Made by a program: the position numbers and the translations under genes
NCBI GenBank assembly: GCA_043810345.1
Contig: JBDROF010000011.1
Span: 1 to 25,434 of the forward strand
Direction: 5' to 3'
Length of the DNA: 25,434 nt
Source of the DNA: QYOJ01 sp043810345
Lineage (GTDB): Bacteria > Bacteroidota > Bacteroidia > Bacteroidales > FEN-979
Part shown: positions 8,201-12,608 of the stretch, piece by piece
Layout: every line of letters starts with the position of its first letter
How positions within the stretch are numbered: position 1 is the stretch's first letter
Notes under the pieces: generated by a model
The model's database searches: none
The model's input: the letters and a program-made list of their open reading frames with translations, nothing else
What the model was told of the DNA's origin: nothing

Positions 8201-8522
8201 TCTAAAGAAACTACAACTAATAATTCTGTGGGCAAAGAACGGTTTAGAGGCAATCGAATTATCCAAATCCAATCCGCAAATCGACCTAGTATTGATGGAT
8301 ATAAAGATGCCGAATATGTCGGGATATAAAGCTACAAAACAGATCAAAAAAACACGCCCTGATCTGCCGATCATTGCACAAACTGCCTATGCCTTATACG
8401 GGGATAAAGAAAATTCGAAGGAGGCTGGTTGCGACGATTATATCACCAAACCCATTCAAAAAGAACATCTGATAAAAATTCTGGAAAAGCATTTGGCTGC
8501 CCGTAAAGATTTAATCGCATAA
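5244..8522 (+). CDS. Soluble hybrid histidine kinase, REC-PAS-PAS-PAS-GAF-HisKA-HATPase-REC
   Basis: A 1092-residue two-component kinase without membrane segments. Domains by motif: N-terminal receiver (1-122; acidic D8/D9, phosphoacceptor D54, K107), coiled linker (125-165), three PAS domains (about 166-285, 292-410, 415-535, each ending in a D-I-T/E-D-I-T boundary), a GAF domain (about 545-693), HisKA with SHELRTPLN and H723, HATPase with N844, DTGIG 875-879 and GGTG 904-907, and a C-terminal receiver (D975/D976, D1019, K1069). All catalytic residues are present. The start is a GTG overlapping the stop of the upstream gene (GTGA); AAGG abuts it. No DNA-binding output domain is present, so the signal must pass to a partner or stay in phosphorelay. 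Its place at the end of the gas vesicle operon suggests control of buoyancy by internal cues (redox, light or small ligand), which is inference. Confidence 0.95.
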   Translation: MIKILAIDDNQNNLVTLTALFSNAFPDALIITALSGREGIEKALSESPDVILLDLVMPIMDGIETCKRLKENNFLKWIPVIMITAIKTDSKTRIKALETGVEAFLSKPIDEAELAAQVSSMIRLKQSRDQIRLEKIQLEALVKQRTKILESELKERKKAEDALQQSEELLRNLYNDAPVGLYRTTVDGKILLANRAIYEMLGFSTFGQFSAKNLEECGFEPTYRRDQFSEQIEKNGEVRDLEAKWVCSNGEVIVVRENAKVIYDSDGKPLYFDGTVEDITERKKLEEKFQLSEEKYRTMIEQSNDMIWTLDGDGALTYFNQQCEEITGHRFKDWEGKSFAPLIVEEELSSIFDIFHRVMKGESLHYEVHVQGANDRIVLLSVNTAPILKAGEIIGTASFGRDITDIRKAEEQLRATRDYLENLLDYANAAIIVWDPDTTITRFNHAFEHLTGYRSGEMIGKKLELLFPESTKSESMKKINLTLKGEYWESVEIPILCKNGNIRTLLSNSANIHATDGTTLQAVIVQGIDITDRIKQDQIQKALYNISQAGIAAESLELFMAEIQKELNTIIDTTNFYIAFYDESTDTISMPFMADQKDRFTTYPANKTMTKYMMESHKPLLATKDDMLALQKSGHIDIHGTLSEIWLGAPLKSHGIVTGALVVQSYEDPNAYGKPEISILEFFSVQISMSIERKKAEEEIKVALEKAQEYDRLKSAFLATISHELRTPLNAVIGFSQLIDMETPQDEVVMMTELIQKSGQHLLSIIEDMFDVTLIESGQVSLNEEEFFILPFMENIHRMLKIELGKANKEEIEIVFQGVPENRDFLINTDKFKLTQILMNLLKNALKFTPAGRIEYGYKPEIRDGESVLQFFVKDTGIGIPEEARGIIFDVFRQVDDSHTRQYGGTGISLSVAKKLTEMLGGQIWVDSKEGEGSTFYFTVPYQEGKEAIRPAESFVVSSQKELSFPGKTILIAEDDESNFEYLQIVLKKLQLIILWAKNGLEAIELSKSNPQIDLVLMDIKMPNMSGYKATKQIKKTRPDLPIIAQTAYALYGDKENSKEAGCDDYITKPIQKEHLIKILEKHLAARKDLIA

Positions 8523-8819
8523 AAAACTGTTTCTCATGAATTCCAAGTACAAAATTTTTCCGGGAGGATAAAGATTTTTCAAAAGTTTTTATCAGCTTAC
8601 TGATATCAGGGGTTGTACTTTTAACTTTGATTTATCAAAAATGCCTGAATTTATTTCCATGATCGAATCGTATTATAGTATGGATAATCAAAAAATCGGT
8701 GTATATTCTATATTTAGCCTGACCTGGTTTTAAGCTTAGCTTTTCCTCGTAGGACTTCAGTGATGGCCATTTGTCATAACTGTATGACTGATTCTAAAAA
8801 AAAGGTTCGCCGGTCAACT

Positions 8820-8839
8820 GGGTACCCATTTGGGTACCC
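8820..8839. repeat. Doubled palindrome GGGTACCC-ATTT-GGGTACCC
   Basis: Two copies of the 8-base palindrome GGGTACCC are separated by ATTT, so the site is at once a direct and an inverted repeat and can form an 8-bp stem with a 4-base loop. It stands directly next to the terminator-like hairpin at 8848. It may be an extra arm of the - strand terminator or a protein-binding site; the sequence does not decide. Confidence 0.5.
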
Positions 8840-8847
8840 GAAAAGAA

Positions 8848-8870
8848 AAACCCGCGTTAAACGCGGGTTT
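8848..8870 (-). terminator. Rho-independent terminator-like hairpin (first copy)
   Basis: A perfect 10-bp stem AAACCCGCGT/ACGCGGGTTT with a 3-base loop. Read on the - strand it is followed by a T-rich run (TTTCTTTTC), as a terminator would be. The + strand run is weaker, so it may also end transcription of the kinase operon but less clearly. It resembles the tRNA-Leu terminator at 9004-9028 and its flank resembles the tRNA 3' end, so it seems to be a diverged copy. Confidence 0.6.
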
Positions 8871-8900
8871 CGAAGCTAAAAAGTACCCCGGGCGGGATTA
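8871..8900 (-). pseudogene. Possible tRNA 3'-end remnant
   Basis: On the - strand this reads ATCCCGCCCGGGGTAC-TTTTTAGC, which lines up with ATTCCGGCTCCGGGTACATTTTAGC at the 3' end of the intact tRNA-Leu, with the terminator hairpin following in both. The T-arm part is degraded and no tRNA body can be found further upstream on that strand. I read it as the relic of a duplicated or truncated tRNA gene, or an attachment-site-like copy. Confidence 0.4.
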
Positions 8901-9003
8901 ATAACTCTTTTGAATTTCGATTTCACAATACCTGTCCGTAGCCTTGCCACGGACAAGGGATGGACACAACAAAGGCCGATTCATAAAAACTGCTCAAAAA
9001 ACA

Positions 9004-9028
9004 GAAACCCACGATTGACGTGGGTTTC
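9004..9028 (-). terminator. tRNA-Leu terminator
   Basis: A 10-bp stem GAAACCCACG/CGTGGGTTTC with a 5-base loop. On the - strand it begins 14 bases after the tRNA 3' end and is followed by TGTTTTTTG, a usual Rho-independent layout. Confidence 0.75.
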
Positions 9029-9041
9029 AAGAGCTAAAATG

Positions 9042-9125
9042 TACCCGGAGCCGGAATCGAACCGGCACGGGAATTACCCCACTGGTTTTTGAGACCAGCG
9101 CGTCTACCTATTCCGCCATCCGGGC
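9042..9125 (-). tRNA. tRNA-Leu(CAA)
   Basis: On the - strand the sequence starts GCCCGGATGGCGGAATAGG and folds into a full tRNA: acceptor GCCCGGA/TCCGGGT (with a G-U first pair), D-arm with TAGAC, anticodon stem CTGGT/ACCAG with loop CTCAAAA giving anticodon CAA (leucine, UUG codons), a long variable arm (GGG/CCC) as expected of class II tRNAs, and T-arm GCCGG-TTCGATT-CCGGC. The discriminator base is A. CCA is not encoded (CAT follows), so the cell must add it. Confidence 0.96.
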
Positions 9126-9177
9126 AAAAAGCTCCCTCCCTTTCTGGATAGAGGGTTGGGGGAGGGGTAGAAAAGCA

Positions 9178-9185
9178 CAAAAATA
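9178..9185 (-). promoter_or_regulatory. Possible -7 element for tRNA-Leu
   Basis: TATTTTTG on the - strand fits the Bacteroidota TAnnTTTG -7 element and lies about 50 bases before the tRNA 5' end. A CTTG occurs only 15 bases further upstream, short of the usual 19-base spacing to the -33 element, so the call is weak. Confidence 0.4.
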
Positions 9186-9209
9186 CGAAAACTCTGTTAA
9201 CAAGTTTCC

Positions 9210-9241
9210 CTTGCTTCCCATGCCCGAATCACTTATTTTTG
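9210..9241 (+). promoter_or_regulatory. prs promoter
   Basis: CTTG at 9210-9213 and TATTTTTG at 9234-9241 are 20 bases apart, close to the Bacteroidota consensus TTTG-N19-TAnnTTTG. Transcription would begin near 9246, giving a leader of about 20 bases before the prs ATG. Confidence 0.6.
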
Positions 9242-9266
9242 AATTTCCATCAATCCGTTTTCATTC

Positions 9267-10199
9267 ATGGCACTCAAAGTCAAAATCTTCGCAGGAAGAA
9301 CCTCCCGGTACCTGGGTGAAAAAATCGCCCAGGCACATGGTACCGAATTAGGAAAAATATCGGTTGTCAAATTTGCCGATGGGGAGTTCCAACCCTCGTT
9401 TGATGAGAACATCCGCGGCACCGATGTGTTTCTTGTACAATCCACTTTTGCTCCCGCCGACAACCTGATGGAGCTCCTGATGATGATCGATGCTGCCCGC
9501 CGTGCTTCCGCCCGTACCATTGTTGCCGTGATTCCCTATTTTGGATTTGCCCGTCAGGACCGTAAAGACAAACCCCGGGTATCGATTGCTTCGAAACTGG
9601 TTGCCAACTTGCTGATGGCTGCCGGTGTAACCCGGATCATCACCATCGATCTTCATGCCGACCAGATCCAGGGCTTCTTCGACGTACCTGTCGACCACCT
9701 CTACGCCTCATCCGTCTTCCTCCCCTACCTCAAAACGCTCCATCTCGATAACCTCACCTTTGCCTCTCCGGATACTGGCGGAACCCGCAGGGCCGGATCT
9801 TATGCCAAATTCTTCCACACCAATTTCGTTATCTGCTACAAGCATCGCTCCAAACCCAATGAGATCGAGAGGATGGCACTGGTGGGCGATGTCAAAGGAA
9901 AGAATGTGATCCTGCTTGACGACATTGTTGACACCGGTGGAACCCTCTGCCGGGCGGCTGACGTGCTGAAGGAAAACGGCGCCGCCTCCGTAAGAGCGTT
10001 GATCACCCACCCCCTTCTGTCTGGCAAAGCCAATGAAAATATCGAACTCTCCGCTCTCAACGAACTGGTGGTAACTGATACTATCCCGTTGCAAAAAGAG
10101 AGCCCGAAAGTGAAGGTAATTACCACGGCTGACCTTTTAGCCGAAGTGATCAACCGACTAAAAAAGAAGGAATCAATCTCCTCCCTGTTTAAGTTCTAA
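9267..10199 (+). CDS. prs: Ribose-phosphate pyrophosphokinase (PRPP synthetase)
   Basis: A 310-residue class I PRPP synthetase, which transfers pyrophosphate from ATP to ribose 5-phosphate to make PRPP for purine, pyrimidine, histidine and NAD synthesis. Visible motifs: FADGEF (36-41), the ATP-binding FGFARQDRK (92-100), DLHADQIQGFF (128-138) with the active-site histidine, SPDTGGTRRA (167-176), a catalytic loop YKHRSKPNEI (191-200) and the PRPP loop VILLDDIVDTGGT (214-226). Length is normal. The start is supported by the promoter 25 bases upstream. It is followed by rplY and pth, a common conserved order. Confidence 0.97.
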   Translation: MALKVKIFAGRTSRYLGEKIAQAHGTELGKISVVKFADGEFQPSFDENIRGTDVFLVQSTFAPADNLMELLMMIDAARRASARTIVAVIPYFGFARQDRKDKPRVSIASKLVANLLMAAGVTRIITIDLHADQIQGFFDVPVDHLYASSVFLPYLKTLHLDNLTFASPDTGGTRRAGSYAKFFHTNFVICYKHRSKPNEIERMALVGDVKGKNVILLDDIVDTGGTLCRAADVLKENGAASVRALITHPLLSGKANENIELSALNELVVTDTIPLQKESPKVKVITTADLLAEVINRLKKKESISSLFKF

Positions 10200-10211
10200 A
10201 GTTTTTTTTCT

Positions 10212-10219
10212 TACCTTTG
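10212..10219 (+). promoter_or_regulatory. -7 element of the rplY promoter
   Basis: TACCTTTG matches TAnnTTTG exactly and is a form often seen at strong promoters in this phylum. The start site would be near 10224, leaving an untranslated leader of about 105 bases before rplY. No clean -33 TTTG is seen. The leader contains a CATCTG doublet (about 10275-10290) and a small CCC/GGG stem at 10224-10236, but no known riboswitch. Confidence 0.55.
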
Positions 10220-10329
10220 CGGCCCCTAAAAAGGGTAGTACCATGGTGCAATGGTGATGGATCTTAATTATCAGGCATCTGACATCTGGCATCAAATAAA
10301 AATATTAATAACCTAGAAATTAACCAATT

Positions 10330-10956
10330 ATGAAACAGGTATCATTGAGCGGTTCTCTCAGAGAGAACGTAGGGAAAAAAGATGCCAAAAAACTCCGCCG
10401 GGAGGGCAAATTGCCCTGTGTTATGTATGGCGGAAGAGAACAGTTCCATTTCCAAACCGATGAAAAGCTCTTCTCAAAGGTAGTCTTCACCCCGAACGTG
10501 TTTATCATCGAGCTGAACATCGACGGCAAAGAATACAACACTATCATCCAGGATTTACAGTACCATCCGGTTACCGACCGTATCCTGCATGTTGATTTCC
10601 TGGAGGTATCCAGCGAAAAACCCATCATCATATCCATTCCCGTGAAGCTGACCGGGACTCCTCAGGGAGTATTAAAGGGCGGACGTCTGATCAGGAAAGC
10701 GAGAAAACTGAAGATCAAAGCGATGATGGAAGATCTCCCCGATTTCATTGAAATCAATATAGCTGACCTCGACATTGGAGATTCCATCAAGATTTCTGAC
10801 CTTCACCGCGATAACATTGAATTCCTTGACGCTGCAAGAAATATGGTTGTGGGTGTCCGTTCAGCAAGAACTGTAGTAGAAGCAGTTGAAGAGGCTGAAG
10901 AGGGAGCCGAAGGTGCCGCCGAAGAAGCCGAAGCCGAAAAGCCTGCGGAGGAATAG
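10330..10956 (+). CDS. rplY: Ribosomal protein bL25 (Ctc/TL5 type)
   Basis: A 208-residue long-form L25 that binds 5S rRNA in the large subunit. The N-terminal domain (about 1-92) has the family opening with SGSLRENVGKKDAKKLRREG and PCVMYGG; a second TL5-like beta domain follows (about 95-180) with the DFLEVS and PVKLTGTPQGVLKGG segments. The last 25 residues are an acidic Glu/Ala tail (VEEAEEGAEGAAEEAEAE), common in this phylum. It is preceded by a clear -7 element and followed by an unusual hairpin array before pth. Confidence 0.96.
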   Translation: MKQVSLSGSLRENVGKKDAKKLRREGKLPCVMYGGREQFHFQTDEKLFSKVVFTPNVFIIELNIDGKEYNTIIQDLQYHPVTDRILHVDFLEVSSEKPIIISIPVKLTGTPQGVLKGGRLIRKARKLKIKAMMEDLPDFIEINIADLDIGDSIKISDLHRDNIEFLDAARNMVVGVRSARTVVEAVEEAEEGAEGAAEEAEAEKPAEE

Positions 10957-11036
10957 GGGCTGGTAGCCCTGATAGAAGGCCTTTGGGCTTGATAGAGGGC
11001 CTGCGGCCCTGATAGAGAACCTTCGATTCTGATAGA
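10957..11036 (+). repeat. Four-unit 20-base tandem repeat: variable hairpin plus constant TGATAGA
   Basis: Immediately after the rplY stop, four units of exactly 20 bases follow (starts 10957, 10977, 10997, 11017). Each has a 13-base palindrome with a 3-base loop and then the constant heptamer TGATAGA. The stems are GGGCT/AGCCC, AGGCC/GGGCT (one mismatch), GGGCC/GGCCC and GAACC/GATTC (one mismatch). Stem bases change between units while the linker does not. A shortened fifth unit (TGATAAA linker) begins at 11037. Confidence 0.85.
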
Positions 11037-11160
11037 ACTTCGTTGATAAAGCGTACTTCGCTCGCTGATCATATCACGACCGTAGGAAGTTAATCGCAAC
11101 CGCAGGTTGCCCATCAGCTCCGAAAGGAGCTCCATCATGAGCAAAGCGAGTCCATCATGA
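11037..11160 (+). repeat. Diverged continuation of the hairpin array, reaching the pth start codon
   Basis: The array continues in less regular form with small stems, each followed by a TGAT or CATCA linker: AGCG/CGCT (11050-11063), GCAACC/GGTTGC around a GCA loop (11095-11110 area) and AGCTCC/GGAGCT around GAAA (11116-11131). It ends with two copies of TCCATCATGA exactly 20 bases apart (11131 and 11151). The ATG in the second copy is the pth start codon. Confidence 0.65.
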
Positions 11161-11717
11161 AATATTTAATTGTTGGCCTGGGCAATATCGGTGACGAGTA
11201 TGCAGATACCCGCCACAACATCGGTTTTATCGTGGCCGATGCGCTGGCATTGTCACTGAAAACACGTTTCGCTTCCGGACGGCATGCCTCGGTGGCAAAG
11301 GGAATGCTAAAAGGCCGCTCCATCACCATCATCAAACCCACTACCTATATGAACCTGAGTGGAAAAGCCATTAGGTTCTGGATGAATAAAGAGAAGGTCA
11401 CCCCGGAGAACCTGCTGGTGATTGTCGATGACCTGGCATTACCCCTCGGCACTCTCCGTTTACGGAAAAAGGGGAGTGATGGCGGCCATAACGGGCTGAT
11501 CAGTCTTATTGAAACCCTTAAAACCATTGATTTTCCAAGGCTACGCGTGGGGATAGGCAATGATTTCTCAAAAGGCTACCAAGTGGACTACGTCCTGGGC
11601 CGGTGGACAACCGAGGAGGAAAAGGCCCTTATCCCTAGAATAGAAACAGCCGTGGAACTGATCCAGTGCTTTGTGCTCCAGGGGGTTGACAGGGCGATGA
11701 ATCTCTTTAATTCGTAA
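11157..11717 (+). CDS. pth: Peptidyl-tRNA hydrolase
   Basis: A 186-residue Pth, which releases peptides from peptidyl-tRNA that has dropped off the ribosome. Visible motifs: IVGLGNIG (5-12) with N10, DTRHNIGF with catalytic H20, KPTTYMNLSG, the VDDLALPLG segment with the partner aspartate and GSDGGHNGL near 110. Length and start match the family (MKYLIVGLGN). The start codon comes from the last unit of the hairpin array, and a 7-codon frame beginning at 11137 ends in a TGA that overlaps it (ATGA), which could affect initiation. The next gene is convergent and only 4 bases away. Confidence 0.97.
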   Translation: MKYLIVGLGNIGDEYADTRHNIGFIVADALALSLKTRFASGRHASVAKGMLKGRSITIIKPTTYMNLSGKAIRFWMNKEKVTPENLLVIVDDLALPLGTLRLRKKGSDGGHNGLISLIETLKTIDFPRLRVGIGNDFSKGYQVDYVLGRWTTEEEKALIPRIETAVELIQCFVLQGVDRAMNLFNS

Positions 11718-11721
11718 TTTC

Positions 11722-12567
11722 CTAGATCCATCCCATTAACCAGTAGTACCCTATCGCCATCCACTCCCGAAGTATCAGAATCTCATACTGAAGCTGGGTC
11801 CAAAACTGATATCGCAGGGTGATGCTTTCTCCCACATCAGGTACCCATCGTCGGCCGCCTAGTTTTTTTGATGAAAAGGAGATGTCGGATTCAACATCGC
11901 TCTCAAACGCCGGTAGTCCGTTAACCTGCTCAAACCCGGCTTTCCTGAAAGTCAGTACAGCCCGGTAAAGGTGCTCGGGGGAGGTGATGAGAAGGACGTG
12001 GGACGTGGGACGTGGGACGAAGGACGAGGAAGGTGAGACGTAAGAGGTGAGACGTAAGACGTTTGAATCAGTAGCAGAAGAAGATGCAGGTAATTCGTAA
12101 TTCGTAATTCGTAATTCGTAATTGCTGATCAGTTCTCTGATCAGCATGGCCTGCGCTCTGGTATTGGTTCCGGAATCTTCCAGCATAATTCGTTCCGGTT
12201 CAATGCCGCGGAGTATCATTTCAGCTTTCATCCTGTTCACGGAACTCAGGGAATCAGCTGTATCTCCGGGTAACGCAATGATGACCCTCGCGTCAGGGAA
12301 ATGGTTGGCAGCAAGAGCGGCATAATAGGTGCGCATCAGTCCTGTTTCGCTGGGAATCCCGCTGCCGCCCAACACCACGATGTAATCAGGTGTACCTGAA
12401 ATCTCTGCTTTCGAAGTCCCTAATCCGTACCATATCCAAAACGGCCCCGACGTAAACGCCAGCACGATTCCAATACAGGCAACTGATCCTAAAACGATAA
12501 GGAAACCCTGGCCAATCCGGAAAACTCTAGGAAAGAAATTCCCTGTTTCGTATTTCGTATTTCTCAT
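11722..12567 (-). CDS. YdcF/SanA-like (DUF218) membrane protein with repeat-encoded insert
   Basis: A 281-residue protein with one N-terminal membrane span (about 20-42) and a DUF218 domain: DYIVVLGGSGIP (61-72), ALPGDTADS, the LEDSGTNTRAQA motif (129-140) and VLLITSPEHLYRA (191-203). Family members (SanA, YdcF, ElyC) are linked to envelope integrity; the reaction is not established. Residues about 148-190 interrupt the usual short link between the NT motif and the VLLITS strand. That stretch is encoded by 7-base tandem repeats (12091-12124 and 11994-12060). The start codon also lies in a 7-base repeat array that runs on from the end of glyS, so the first ten residues are probably not conserved. 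Confidence 0.85.
   Translation of the reverse strand: MRNTKYETGNFFPRVFRIGQGFLIVLGSVACIGIVLAFTSGPFWIWYGLGTSKAEISGTPDYIVVLGGSGIPSETGLMRTYYAALAANHFPDARVIIALPGDTADSLSSVNRMKAEMILRGIEPERIMLEDSGTNTRAQAMLIRELISNYELRITNYELPASSSATDSNVLRLTSYVSPSSSFVPRPTSHVLLITSPEHLYRAVLTFRKAGFEQVNGLPAFESDVESDISFSSKKLGGRRWVPDVGESITLRYQFWTQLQYEILILREWMAIGYYWLMGWI
11994..12060. repeat. Heptanucleotide tandem repeat (GGACGTG, then GTGAGAC/GTAAGAN)
   Basis: On the + strand there are five 7-base units from 11994 (GGACGTG three times, then GGACGAA and GGACGAG), a 4-base break, then GTGAGAC-GTAAGAG-GTGAGAC-GTAAGAC from 12033 to 12060. Both blocks lie inside the DUF218 reading frame (residues about 170-191) without breaking it. 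Confidence 0.9.
12091..12123. repeat. Heptanucleotide tandem repeat (TAATTCG)
   Basis: Four complete copies of TAATTCG plus a partial fifth. On the - strand they encode NYELRITNYEL in the DUF218 protein; three units equal seven codons, so the peptide repeats every seven residues. Confidence 0.95.
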
Positions 12568-12608
12568 TTCTCATTTCGCTACTTCGCTACCTCACTACCT
12601 CGCTATCT
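12544..12608. repeat. 7- to 8-base tandem repeat across the glyS stop and the DUF218 gene start
   Basis: Units on the + strand run TGTTTCG, TATTTCG, TATTTCT, CATTTCT, CATTTCG (7 bases each), then CTACTTCG, CTACCTCA, CTACCTCG (8 bases each). The glyS stop (12595-12597) and the DUF218 start (12565-12567) both lie in this array. Confidence 0.85.

Larger units (their letters stand above)
8523..9041. other. 519-base gene-free stretch with hairpins
   Basis: I see no convincing coding frame here. It contains a weak 6-bp hairpin TATCAG/CTGATA (8590-8605), the doubled palindrome GGGTACCC (8820-8827 and 8832-8839), two terminator-like hairpins (8848-8870 and 9004-9028) and a 7-bp stem TGTCCGT/ACGGACA (8933-8955). 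The first 250 bases are AT-rich and look like plain intergenic DNA after the kinase gene. Confidence 0.6.

Noticed and set aside
8910..9092. 60-residue open frame between the kinase and prs
   Set aside because: Its end (EPESNRHGNYPTGF) is the well-known artefact of translating a tRNA gene on the wrong strand, and the rest covers a terminator hairpin.
10957..11160. CRISPR array
   Set aside because: Units are only 20 bases with a 7-base constant part, and the variable parts are palindromes and not unrelated spacers. No cas gene is near.
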